From the NCBI GenBank assembly GCA_017502085.1, contig JAFVVQ010000003.1, positions 1 through 43,767 on the forward strand: a stretch of DNA of 43,767 nucleotides, in the 5' to 3' direction. Source of the DNA: Clostridia bacterium (GTDB lineage: Bacteria; Bacillota; Clostridia; Oscillospirales; Acutalibacteraceae). Under the pieces are notes generated by a model, which was given only the letters and a program-made list of their open reading frames with translations, was not told the DNA's origin and did not search any database. Shown here one piece after another: positions 24,915 through 33,478 of the stretch. The position numbers and the translations under genes are program-made. Within the stretch, counting starts at the first letter, position 1, and each line of letters begins with the position of its first letter.

Positions 24915-24927
24915 TTACTCCCACTCG
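24915..24927. other. Attachment-site-like core, copy 2 (left end of the 18.5-kb element)
   Basis: TTACTCCCACTCG, differing from the other cores by one base in the shared 13. The change leaves the minus-strand reading Glu-Trp-Glu-stop intact (GAG for GAA). Confidence 0.6.
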
Positions 24928-24981
24928 CCTAATCTAGCGAAAATTTTATATTCAGAAAGCCGAAAACCCTTGATAAATAAG

Positions 24982-24997
24982 TCGAACGTTTGTTCGA
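24982..24997. promoter_or_regulatory. LexA-like (SOS) palindrome, copy 2
   Basis: TCGAACGTTTGTTCGA, with CGAAC-N4-GTTCG as in copy 1. Confidence 0.5.
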
Positions 24998-25095
24998 ACA
25001 TTTAAAATCGCCCTGATTTTTCAAAATGTTTAGTCTCATTTAGTATCAGAGTTCGCTTTTTATCTGTGGTATCAGATTCCTGTGGATTTGAGATA

Positions 25096-25124
25096 ATATT
25101 ATCACACTTTCGCCACAACGTCAA
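25096..25124 (-). promoter_or_regulatory. Minus-strand promoter in the left-end repeat, copy 2
   Basis: TTGACG (25124-25119), 17 bp, TAATAT (25101-25096), equivalent to copy 1. Confidence 0.55.
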
Positions 25125-25197
25125 CACTTTAAAGCGATAAATTATTGTTTTGCTCAAGTATATTCTTATTCTTTGAATTTTATGGTTTGATAAGTGT

Positions 25198-25362
25198 TTA
25201 CTTTTTCGGAGATTGTACACCTGAACCGACATTGGGAGGCTGCGTTGTTACAGAAGTAGTGGGTTGATGCCCTGCATTAGGGTTTGGATTTGTTGGCTGA
25301 TGACCTCTTTGTCCATTACCTGATGTTGGTTGATAACCGTAATTGTTTTTTTTATCACTCAT
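25198..25362 (-). CDS. 54-aa Gln/Pro/Gly/Asn-rich small protein, last gene of the defence operon
   Basis: ATG 25362 to TAA 25198. The protein is low-complexity and probably disordered, with three repeats around an aromatic or His residue (GYQPTSG, GHQPTNP, GHQPTTS) and the end GVQSPKK; it contains no Cys, Trp or hydrophobic segment. AAAGGGA, the likely ribosome site, overlaps the last codons of the DUF6338 gene, and the start is 6 bp from that gene's stop, so translation is probably coupled. I recall short GYQP-type proteins beside DUF6338 genes, but this is memory and not a search. Function unknown; a scaffold or membrane-tethered partner is possible. Confidence 0.6.
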   Translation of the reverse strand: MSDKKNNYGYQPTSGNGQRGHQPTNPNPNAGHQPTTSVTTQPPNVGSGVQSPKK

Positions 25363-25368
25363 ATTTTT

Positions 25369-25971
25369 TTAATTCCCTTTCAAAAATTCAATAGTTTTAA
25401 TCTGCTCTTTTGGTATATAAATACCTTCAATACTTTTGTTTTCAATCCAATTATTATTATCATCTATACTATATATCCGTTCAATAAATATATCTCTTTC
25501 ATCCGAATCAGATGATGCAAATGATTTGGTAGAAAACCATCCATATATCATTTTATCATCAACTAAGGTTACAATAACCCAGGATGATTCACTTTTTGAG
25601 AAGCAATAGTCCCAAGAGTTGGGTATTGAATGGGAAATGTGCAGATTAAAATGTGAAAAGATACTTCTGACGATTTGTTTCTGCTGAATAAGACCCATTA
25701 TCACAGCAACAATTGAAGCAGCTAAAATTGTTGTGACTACGAGTAATGCCCAATATGTATTAGGATATTTTGATTCTATTGTGAACAACAACTTATACAT
25801 CCAACTCCACAGCGCACAGTGTAATATACTGTATAAAAGGCACTTCAATAATAATACGCCTTCCGATATTTTGGGTGTTGGATTAAAAGCTGAAACTATT
25901 TCATTGATTATAAAACCAGGGAGAACAAATATTGCTGTATAAAACAATACGTCAAATGACTCGATGAGCAT
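25369..25971 (-). CDS. DUF6338-type membrane protein
   Basis: A 200-aa protein with three hydrophobic segments in the first half (about 8-27, 40-65 and 75-97) and a soluble C-terminal domain with SSWVIVTLVDDKMIYGWFS and FASSDSDERDIFIERIYS, the pattern I associate with DUF6338. The C-terminal beta-rich module may bind a small ligand or protein. It follows the Mod gene by 3 bp and precedes the 54-aa protein, so it is part of the operon. In a defence setting a membrane protein may act as an effector or sensor, but no pore or toxin motif is visible. Confidence 0.7.
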   Translation of the reverse strand: MLIESFDVLFYTAIFVLPGFIINEIVSAFNPTPKISEGVLLLKCLLYSILHCALWSWMYKLLFTIESKYPNTYWALLVVTTILAASIVAVIMGLIQQKQIVRSIFSHFNLHISHSIPNSWDYCFSKSESSWVIVTLVDDKMIYGWFSTKSFASSDSDERDIFIERIYSIDDNNNWIENKSIEGIYIPKEQIKTIEFLKGN

Positions 25972-25974
25972 TTG

Positions 25975-27984
25975 TTACACCTCCCAGATGGTTTCGTCAC
26001 CGCAGATGTTACGGATTTTTATGCGGAGAGGTGTTTTGTCACAGCGAACAGAGCCGTCCCAGAAGTTTTTAGTCTTTTCACCGTTGACGATAACAAAACT
26101 GTTTTTGTCGATTTTGATTTCGCTGTCAGAATGCCATTCGCCTTCGGCTGCGGTGCAGTCAATGCTGATAAACTCAATCAGTTCAAGACCTTCTTCGCTG
26201 ATTTCAATAGGCTTATAAGGCTTCTTTTCGGAAGAATTGAGGAAGGCTTTTTCGTTGAATTTGTCAATCTTTGAAATCACACGGTCGCTGATGAATTTAT
26301 CAATAACAACAGAATAGCCACCGAATAAATCTTCATTAACCTCGTCAATATGGAATTCTACATAGTCGCCGATAACAACATTATCAAGAACTGTTTTTAA
26401 ATCACGAAGTTCGATTTCAACAGTTGTGCTGTCGTCATCTTTAATGAACTGCATAATTTCAGCTTCATCTGTGATGTCTATGTAATAAACAATAACCTTT
26501 TTGATGCTGCTGTCAAGTTCAGGAATCGCCTGATGGATGATGCGATTGATCGTTACTTTATTAAGCAGTTTAACTGAGCTGTCAGCAAGATTGGGTACAT
26601 AAACAGGAATTAAACCAATCTTACTGTCAGTAAGTGCACCTTCCCAGAACGAATCAAGAGAATCCTCATTTTTGAGTCCTGGAATCAACGACTTAATTTT
26701 ATCCATTGTCTGAACAGGGTTGCGGTAAAGTTGAATACCGTCTTTGATTTCAAGTATGTCAAATTCTGCACCGTCAGCCTTTAAGCGGTCACGGGTGGTT
26801 TGTATTGAATTTAACCCTATATCACAATGGATAAATCGTCGATTGAGTTTGTTTGCAACTGCCGAAGTTACACCGCTTCCGCCAAAAAAGTCAACAATAG
26901 TCATATTTTCTTTTGAGGAGGCTTCTATGACACGTTCAAGAAGTGCTTCTGGCTTTTGAGTAGAATAATCTACCAGTTCATTACCTGTTTTTGAAGGTAG
27001 GATATCATCCCATATACTTTGAACTCTACGTCCTTGTGCCACATATTCATCCTCATATTCTTTTAGATATGGGGTTCCAGTTGAACTATAATATATTTTA
27101 TTTTCTTTTTCCAGCAAATCTATGTTTTCTTGAGAATAGCTCCAATGTCTGCCGGCAGGAGGCATAAGGGATACACCCCTAAAATTTCTTGCTGGACCAG
27201 TTCCAGGTGCAGTTATAGGACCGGGATAAAACTTGCGTCCAGTTTCTTCTTCGATGTATTTAAAGCGAGTTGATTTATGCTCTTCAGTTAATTCTATAAA
27301 CATTTCTCGGAACATATATTCCGAACCTTTTGCGTACCAAAAAATGGTGTCATGTACTATACCGTATTTTCCAGCATCATTATGTGCACCCGTTCTTTTC
27401 CAAATAATTTCGTTTATAAAATTAGATTCGCCAAATATTTCATCCAACAGTATTTTTACATAGTGACCAATATGGTAATCTAAATGAACATAAATAGAGG
27501 CTGTTTCGCTCATAACTGACTTTATAGCCATTAAGTTTTCATACATCCAATTGAGATATTTCTCCTTATCCCAAACATCACCATACATCTTTTCCTCGAA
27601 TTTTCGAAAATCGTCGTCGTTTTTACATATGTCTTGTTCTGCTATGGCAATAGCCTCAGCAACTTTTGGGTTTCTACGAACATAAACCTGCTTTGCATAA
27701 TCGGCACCGCTTGCAAAAGGCGGGTCAATATAAACAAGGTCAACCTGTACGCCTTGCTCTTTGAGATATGCGCAAGCAGAAACACATTCTCCACGAATAA
27801 CCATATTACCGTCAGCGTTTTCGCCGACAGTTTCAAGTTTTTCCATTTCATATAAAGGCATACCACGCTGAAGCACCATTGATGTTTCATCAGCACCTTT
27901 GTATTTAAGTATTCTGTTAAAATTACCGAGAACAGCCTGTCCCTCAACAGGCTCCGGAATAAACGGTACATATTTAATCGGCAT
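25975..27984 (-). CDS. mod: Type III restriction-modification methyltransferase subunit (Mod)
   Basis: A 669-aa N6-adenine DNA methyltransferase that also supplies target recognition for the type III complex. The catalytic motif is VYIDPPFASG (Asp87-Phe90), placed before the SAM-binding motif VDFFGGSG (around residue 365), the order of beta-class enzymes such as EcoP15I Mod. YSTQKPEALLERVIEAS lies just before the SAM motif, as in homologues, and the middle region is the variable target-recognition part. Length is normal for type III Mod. The matching Res gene is in the same operon but three genes upstream; in ordinary type III systems Mod and Res are adjacent. ATG 27984 is preceded by a GGAGG-like site. 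Confidence 0.95.
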   Translation of the reverse strand: MPIKYVPFIPEPVEGQAVLGNFNRILKYKGADETSMVLQRGMPLYEMEKLETVGENADGNMVIRGECVSACAYLKEQGVQVDLVYIDPPFASGADYAKQVYVRRNPKVAEAIAIAEQDICKNDDDFRKFEEKMYGDVWDKEKYLNWMYENLMAIKSVMSETASIYVHLDYHIGHYVKILLDEIFGESNFINEIIWKRTGAHNDAGKYGIVHDTIFWYAKGSEYMFREMFIELTEEHKSTRFKYIEEETGRKFYPGPITAPGTGPARNFRGVSLMPPAGRHWSYSQENIDLLEKENKIYYSSTGTPYLKEYEDEYVAQGRRVQSIWDDILPSKTGNELVDYSTQKPEALLERVIEASSKENMTIVDFFGGSGVTSAVANKLNRRFIHCDIGLNSIQTTRDRLKADGAEFDILEIKDGIQLYRNPVQTMDKIKSLIPGLKNEDSLDSFWEGALTDSKIGLIPVYVPNLADSSVKLLNKVTINRIIHQAIPELDSSIKKVIVYYIDITDEAEIMQFIKDDDSTTVEIELRDLKTVLDNVVIGDYVEFHIDEVNEDLFGGYSVVIDKFISDRVISKIDKFNEKAFLNSSEKKPYKPIEISEEGLELIEFISIDCTAAEGEWHSDSEIKIDKNSFVIVNGEKTKNFWDGSVRCDKTPLRIKIRNICGDETIWEV

Positions 27985-28013
27985 TATATTTTACCTCCAG
28001 TAAAGTGAAATCT

Positions 28014-29363
28014 TTAATCAATATCACTATCAGAATTACCAGTAACTTCTTTAGGTTCATCGGGATTTAATACTTTTTCATCAAAAAAGAAACGGGTATA
28101 CTTTGAATAATCAAAATCATTGTCCAACACATTTTTTGCATATCTCATTATTTTATTGTTTGCAGAACGTGCTAATCCTCTATCCCAAATTTGTCTGTTG
28201 TTATTTGTGTTTAAAATTATTTGCTCAAATTGTTTTGCTGACATTCTACCCAAAAAAGGCTCTATAGCAAGTTCAAATCTGGAATCCGCTGAATCATAAC
28301 TACGACTTTCACCGTAATACCAAATAAAAAAATCGATTAAAGTAGAAGATTCGCCTATGCTTGTATAATACGAAGTCATTCTTTTAATTGAATTTACATC
28401 CAAACTTAAAAAGGCTGTCGATTTCAAATAAGCCAAATGTTCCTTGGCGGTTTTGTATTTAAACCATGCCAAAGCTTTTGCTTTTGTGTCTGTAATAAGA
28501 TATTTATCTATTTGAAGACGGGTATCATCATCTAAATCCCTATATATGGCAGGATAATCTGATAATAGAATTGTCAAATTTAACAAACACCTATCATTTG
28601 TCGCTACGGAAAACAACCGTTGATTATTTTTTATATAATCAAGTGTTTCGTGTTCAATTCCAGATATTAATATTCTTAAAGCTTTACGGTTAATAAGCAT
28701 ATTTGTATTACAATCCTCATCGTCAGGCAAGCAAAAGCAAAACTTCCAAAAGGCTTTTACAACCGTTAGCTTCATCGAAAGAGTCATTTTAGAAAAATAT
28801 TTATTGTTTAGATATAGTTTTAATTTTTCAAACTCTGTTTCATATAAATGTCTTTTGTCTTTTAGGTCTTCTGTAAGTGTATTAACAACGTTTTTGATAA
28901 AAATAGGTGGTTTAACCAAAATACTGTTAAGAATATTCTTTATATGAGCAACGGTTGTTTCCTTTGTGGGTGTTATGAGCTCATAACTATCATTGAGAGC
29001 AGGATGAGCAGAAAAATTTCTGTGATCATATAAATGATTCAAATTTGTGTATGCTTCAAGGTCTAATAAATCAGTTTTTTTGTAAACATTGTCAACGAAT
29101 TCTTTTTCCCAACGAGATTTTGATTTGTTGTCATTCTCGTTTCTGCACTTTTCAACTTCAGCAAGAATTTGACCTGCAATAGTATCGTTAAACATATCTT
29201 TTAACTCTTGAAGTTTAAAAAGCATATCACAGATTGCAACTGTATAAAGCATAACAATTGCTGACCTGTAGTTACCATTAGAATATGAACTTATTACTTC
29301 TTGAAAATATTCTTTTGTCTTTGAAAAATATATATCTTCACTTTCAGGAAAATAAATTGACAT
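28014..29363 (-). CDS. HEPN-domain protein, putative RNase toxin, between Res and Mod
   Basis: A 449-aa protein. Residues 10-160 are helical and look like a HEPN domain: NYRSAIVMLYTVAICDML is the first helix pair, and LYDHRNFSAHP gives Arg115-X4-His120, the RX4-6H motif of HEPN ribonucleases. The long C-terminal part (about 170-449) is helical with no motif I know, and may sense phage or bind a partner; the end is acidic. GGAGG in the end of the DUF2513 gene serves as its ribosome site; the start is 2 bp from that stop. Placement between Res and Mod argues for an abortive-infection function that acts if restriction fails. The RNase assignment is inference from the motif. Confidence 0.65.
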   Translation of the reverse strand: MSIYFPESEDIYFSKTKEYFQEVISSYSNGNYRSAIVMLYTVAICDMLFKLQELKDMFNDTIAGQILAEVEKCRNENDNKSKSRWEKEFVDNVYKKTDLLDLEAYTNLNHLYDHRNFSAHPALNDSYELITPTKETTVAHIKNILNSILVKPPIFIKNVVNTLTEDLKDKRHLYETEFEKLKLYLNNKYFSKMTLSMKLTVVKAFWKFCFCLPDDEDCNTNMLINRKALRILISGIEHETLDYIKNNQRLFSVATNDRCLLNLTILLSDYPAIYRDLDDDTRLQIDKYLITDTKAKALAWFKYKTAKEHLAYLKSTAFLSLDVNSIKRMTSYYTSIGESSTLIDFFIWYYGESRSYDSADSRFELAIEPFLGRMSAKQFEQIILNTNNNRQIWDRGLARSANNKIMRYAKNVLDNDFDYSKYTRFFFDEKVLNPDEPKEVTGNSDSDID

Positions 29364-29365
29364 TT

Positions 29366-29760
29366 TTAATTTCCTCCATTTTTCAAAATAGCGTTAACTG
29401 CACCTTCTGTTGCAGCTGTTATAAATGCAGTTGAGATGGCTTTTATTGTATCAAGAATTAGAGGAAGCCCTTTTTGCTTTATTGTATCTTTTGTTTTTTT
29501 CCGGACAGTATTGTCCCTGACCTTGTCCAGATATTCGTTACCTTCCCATGTGAGAGACCCAACGCCAAAAGACCATATTTCATCATCCGCATATTGTGCT
29601 TATAATTAGAAATCAAGCCAGCCTCATAAAGAATCTTGCAATGATAAGCAACCGTAGCCACATCATATCCTTCAATATCAAGATCATATATAGCCGTTGA
29701 AACATATTGCTTTTCAATTTCAAGTAATATTTTTCGTGCTAAATCCATATCTCGTTTCAT
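29366..29760 (-). pseudogene. DUF2513 protein gene with an apparent frameshift
   Basis: The first part (MKRDMDLARKILLEIE, then IEGYDVATVAYHCKILYEAG) is the typical N-terminus of DUF2513, a small winged-helix-like family common on clostridial elements. After LISNYK the open frame runs into unrelated residues and a stop at 29479, but the adjacent frame continues as AQYADDEIWSFG, SLTWEGNEYLDKVRDNT and so on to TAA 29366, 2 bp before the HEPN start. One base, probably an A in the run near 29599-29603, is missing. I see no clear slippery heptamer, so a mutation or base error is more likely than programmed frameshifting. If restored, the protein would be about 131 aa. Confidence 0.75.
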
Positions 29761-29774
29761 CTATCATTTTCCTC

Positions 29775-30587
29775 TCATTTAAGAAGAATTAAAGTTCTTA
29801 TAAAAATCCCTGTTTGATATAATAAGAATTCTAAATACTTTTTATCCATCTTATCGTTATGTTTTGCAACCTCATTGTTTAACAAATAATAATGATTTAA
29901 TAAAGCGCAAAGAATTGTAATAAGGTGTGGTTCCACATTCTGTGATTTTAAATGATTTTCCACTTCTTTTTTATTTTTATTTAAATCGTTATTGTTACCA
30001 AGGTACCCTCTCAAAAAATCCTCAAGAGCCTTTCGAAGATTGTCGGCAACATCACGGATATAAATTCCGTCAGCATACTGCTTTAATGCAATACAATATG
30101 TTTTGTGCGCCTGTGGATAATCTTTTAGCCAATCAAGAGGTTCAGACACAAGAGCATCATCAAGTTCTTTGGCACCTTTAGGGAAGATAAAGTAATTGCC
30201 ACTTTCTTCAAGAATATCATATTTAATATGCGCATCACACATTAAATTGCATATCAAATTTTTTAACTCTTCTTTTTTTAGGTTTTTATAGCTTGCATCA
30301 TCTTGACAATTAATAAAGGCAATATAATAAGCAATAAAATCGCTCAATTTTTCCGAATGTCTAAATACAGTATTAATGACAAAATCGTAACATTCGAATT
30401 CATAAAAATCACTTTTCATGCTTGTTCCGGTCATTAAACAAAACTTATAGTATTCTTTCGGCGTTATTTGACTGCTCAAATCTTTTCTGTCTTTTAAAAC
30501 AGTAGTTATGTTGGTTAAAAAGAATTTGAATTTAGTTTCATCGTCAAATCCAATGCCAAGTTTTTCTCTGTAATCCAACCAATCCAT
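29775..30587 (-). CDS. Abi-C/HEPN-like protein of unknown function
   Basis: A 270-aa protein directly after Res (2 bp gap). The C-terminal third has the layout of abortive-infection C-terminal domains: IRDVADNLRKALEDFLRGYLG, then a helical hairpin and NNEVAKHND (Asn237, His243) before the last helix EFLLYQTGIFIRTLI. In HEPN-like RNases an Arg-X4-6-His pair sits here; this protein has Asn in place of Arg, so activity is uncertain. The N-terminal part (1-150) is not recognised. It may be an additional abortive effector or a partner to Res. Start ATG 30587. Confidence 0.55.
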   Translation of the reverse strand: MDWLDYREKLGIGFDDETKFKFFLTNITTVLKDRKDLSSQITPKEYYKFCLMTGTSMKSDFYEFECYDFVINTVFRHSEKLSDFIAYYIAFINCQDDASYKNLKKEELKNLICNLMCDAHIKYDILEESGNYFIFPKGAKELDDALVSEPLDWLKDYPQAHKTYCIALKQYADGIYIRDVADNLRKALEDFLRGYLGNNNDLNKNKKEVENHLKSQNVEPHLITILCALLNHYYLLNNEVAKHNDKMDKKYLEFLLYQTGIFIRTLILLK

Positions 30588-30589
30588 AC

Positions 30590-33463
30590 TTATTTCTCCT
30601 CAAAAAATTCGCTGATTTTTTTGTATGTCAACTGTTTTCTATCTATGTTAGGAAGGGTATCTTCCAGATAGAGATAATCAAAACGCTCATATCCGAAAGC
30701 AACGTTGTTTTGCTTTGAAAATTCAGTTTCCATAAATGTACGCTTATCAATGAAAGCAGGGTCGTTTTTATAAATTTCACCCTTTGTTTCAACGATAATG
30801 ATTTTATGAATCTTGTCTCCTTTGCGCTTGATAATAAGGAAGTCAGGTGTATAGACACCAACGTAGCTCCATCTGCCGCCTTTTTGTTTATAACATTTAA
30901 TCTTGAATTCGGTCATGGCTCTTTCGCCGTTATAATAAACTTCAAGACCCATTTTCTCAAGAATATCAAAAGAAAGAACTTCTTTCAGGAATTTCTGTTC
31001 AAAGCTACTGTCGGTATGATAAGGCAGATAGTGGAATGAACGGTCTTTGTTTTTATGTGATGTCTGCTTTGCACGGAGTTTTGCTACTGTTTCTGAATCG
31101 CCCGATTCTTCAAGCAGCTGAATTGCTATTTCGGTTTTCGGATCAGCTTTCAACTCACCCTTATCGTCAAGAATGATTCTTTCAACCATATCGCTGTCAG
31201 GATAATAATCCTGCGGCTTGTCCGTAAATATTGTCGGCTTGAAGTTTGTTATGTTCAGAAGATTGGCTTCTTCGGGAATGCATTCCTCGCTTGTTTCAAA
31301 ATCTTCGGTGTCACAGAATGCTTTGCGGATGTTTGATTCAACCATATTACGGTTGTATTTTGAACTGTAATAACGGGAGCCGTTTTTCTCGTAAGTGATT
31401 TTCTCAAAAACAGCTTTAAGCTCCGTTTCGTATTCCATAAGCTCGTCCATTGAAATTGAACCAAAACCGCCCTTAACAATGCCGTAAAGCCACGAATTGA
31501 ATGTTGCTGGTTTAGTGCCACGCTCAGTATCATCAACAGTTGTAACTGTATTACTTTCATCCATAGAAATGTCTGTTGTTCTGATTATGGTACCACCAAG
31601 ATATGCGTTATCGGTTGACAAAGGAATGTTGGATTTAGGGGTAGCTTTGCCAACAACAAGGGTTTCATATTTGATTTTAAGCTGATAAAAATCAACCTTG
31701 GGAAGTCTGAGATAATCAACACGGCTGTAACGGTTCAATGTTGTAGTTTTTGATTCTCCACTTTCAAACTCTTTAAGTGAGATGTGATGTTGCTGATTAA
31801 GCTGTTCCTCAAGTTTTTTTGCGTTAAAGTCGTTAAGATAAATCAGTGCAGTTTCAGGCATACTTTTAACAACCTGACGCAAGCAACGGCAGGTTGTTTG
31901 CAAAACCATATTTTTACGGCAGTCACCCTCTTGTGAGAGTATAATACCTGTAAGACTGCGACAATCCCATCCTTCTTTTCCTATCTGAACAAGAAGGACA
32001 ATTCTGATTTTTGAAATAGATTTATCGAGAATTTCAAACTGCATCTGACTGTCAGCAGGCATGGGATACTGCTTATTGCCTCTGTGGAATTTCAAAATTG
32101 TATCTCTACTGAGACCATATTCTTCTACAATTCTTGATACAACAGGCCAAACAATTTCTTCAAGCTTTTCGATTTTTCCGCAATAAATGCCGAGCTTTGC
32201 TGTAAGTCCGCCTTCGTAAACGGTATCTTTGTATGTATCAAGAAACTCTCTTACACCGTTTTCGATGATTTCAACAGCATTTGCGTTTTCTGCAATTTTA
32301 ATTACAGGTTTCTTTAGAAAATTGCCCACACCATCAATAAGCGGATAATAGTAAACAATGTTAGTGATTTCTGCAGTTGCAAGAGTAAGTTTTTCGACGA
32401 CATCAATCTTTTCTGCTTTTTCAAGATAAGGTGTTCCGGAGAAGCCGATAACCGAATTGACCGTTCCGTTTTCTGTCCATTTGTTAACAACGGCACGGAG
32501 TTTGATTTCGTCACTTACAGCATGATGTACTTCGTCAATGAAAACTGAAAGAGAAGGCAGTTTCCCTATAAGGTTGCGAAGTTCATTAGCTTGTTTGTCC
32601 TCATTGTCTTCTTCACTTTTTTCAAACCAACTTACTATTTGCCCTTCTTTTTCTTGAATTCTATCAAGAATAACTTTTTCTGCGTTTGTTACGGCAACTA
32701 AGCCGAACAACTTAGAAAGAGGCTGATGACTTGCAATTTTCTGAACATTGGGATTCTTTGTTTTGGTGGATTTATTTGCCGTTTTGCTCTGATCAAGAAC
32801 CTCAAACGAAATCATTCTCTTGATTTCTGTTGCGGCAGGCTCAGGAAGAATCCAAGCAGGATTAAAATTCTGAATTGTTTTGAGGCTGGGAACAACAGAA
32901 GATTTAAGTCCTGAAGGTGCAAAAATGATGAAATTATGAGCAAATGCAGGATTGGTGGGCTCGTTGATAGCAAAATATAAATCGAGATAAATGAACGCTG
33001 CCATAAGATAAGTCTTGCCGGCACCCATAGGCAAACTAAAAAGATAATCCGAATAAGAAACGCCATAAAAAGCATCCTTAAAAAACTTATCATAATCAAT
33101 GCTTTCAGGGTTGCTCTTAATAGCCTTTTCAAGCTTTACAGAAACCTGTTCGCCGTTATCATTTTTCAAGCAAGCGTACTCAAACAACGCACAAGCGGCT
33201 GGATTATCGAGAAGAAATGACCTTGCAGATTGCGATATTTCAATATCATCAAGATTGATAGTGTTAAACGCACCGCTTCTGAAAAGTTGTTCAAGTGGTT
33301 TGCAGTCACAAGCTATTTTCAGAAACAGATATGTCTTGATAGCATCAACCTGTGCATCTCTCATTTGACCTGTTTTTTCTATATAGTCAATCAAGGCTGT
33401 AACTGTACACTCGGTAGAATTAAGCCATTGATTTCTTTTGTTTTCAATCATTTTATAGAACAT
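30590..33463 (-). CDS. res: Type III restriction enzyme, Res subunit (SF2 helicase-nuclease)
   Basis: A 957-aa ATP-dependent restriction subunit. Walker A is LPMGAGKTY (147-151), Walker B is FIDEVHHA, and IGFSGTPY and QIGKEGWDCRSLTGII are later helicase motifs. The C-terminal endonuclease domain has PDFLIIKRK (Pro873-Asp874) and VETKG (Glu892, Lys894), the PD-(D/E)XK signature. All parts of a type III Res are present, so cleavage at sites left unmodified by Mod is expected. It starts 15 bp after Fic. Confidence 0.94.
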   Translation of the reverse strand: MFYKMIENKRNQWLNSTECTVTALIDYIEKTGQMRDAQVDAIKTYLFLKIACDCKPLEQLFRSGAFNTINLDDIEISQSARSFLLDNPAACALFEYACLKNDNGEQVSVKLEKAIKSNPESIDYDKFFKDAFYGVSYSDYLFSLPMGAGKTYLMAAFIYLDLYFAINEPTNPAFAHNFIIFAPSGLKSSVVPSLKTIQNFNPAWILPEPAATEIKRMISFEVLDQSKTANKSTKTKNPNVQKIASHQPLSKLFGLVAVTNAEKVILDRIQEKEGQIVSWFEKSEEDNEDKQANELRNLIGKLPSLSVFIDEVHHAVSDEIKLRAVVNKWTENGTVNSVIGFSGTPYLEKAEKIDVVEKLTLATAEITNIVYYYPLIDGVGNFLKKPVIKIAENANAVEIIENGVREFLDTYKDTVYEGGLTAKLGIYCGKIEKLEEIVWPVVSRIVEEYGLSRDTILKFHRGNKQYPMPADSQMQFEILDKSISKIRIVLLVQIGKEGWDCRSLTGIILSQEGDCRKNMVLQTTCRCLRQVVKSMPETALIYLNDFNAKKLEEQLNQQHHISLKEFESGESKTTTLNRYSRVDYLRLPKVDFYQLKIKYETLVVGKATPKSNIPLSTDNAYLGGTIIRTTDISMDESNTVTTVDDTERGTKPATFNSWLYGIVKGGFGSISMDELMEYETELKAVFEKITYEKNGSRYYSSKYNRNMVESNIRKAFCDTEDFETSEECIPEEANLLNITNFKPTIFTDKPQDYYPDSDMVERIILDDKGELKADPKTEIAIQLLEESGDSETVAKLRAKQTSHKNKDRSFHYLPYHTDSSFEQKFLKEVLSFDILEKMGLEVYYNGERAMTEFKIKCYKQKGGRWSYVGVYTPDFLIIKRKGDKIHKIIIVETKGEIYKNDPAFIDKRTFMETEFSKQNNVAFGYERFDYLYLEDTLPNIDRKQLTYKKISEFFEEK

Positions 33464-33478
33464 AGTGTTCCTCCGAAA

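Larger units (their letters stand above)
24915..25001 (-). other. Candidate micro-ORF across the att core, copy 2 (28 codons)
   Basis: Reads from ATG 25001 as MFEQTFDLFIKGFR..ARLGEWE-stop. Frame and length agree with copy 1, and the GCC/GCT and GAA/GAG differences are silent. Middle residues differ. Confidence 0.3.
24911..25142. repeat. Left-end direct repeat, copy 2
   Basis: Second copy of 20631-20862. Together with the duplicated terminator it brackets the GH5-transporter pair, and it forms the left boundary of the larger element. Confidence 0.8.

Noticed and set aside
29590-29610. Programmed -1 frameshift in the DUF2513 gene
   Set aside because: No X-XXY-YYZ slippery heptamer or clear downstream structure; a lost base is simpler.
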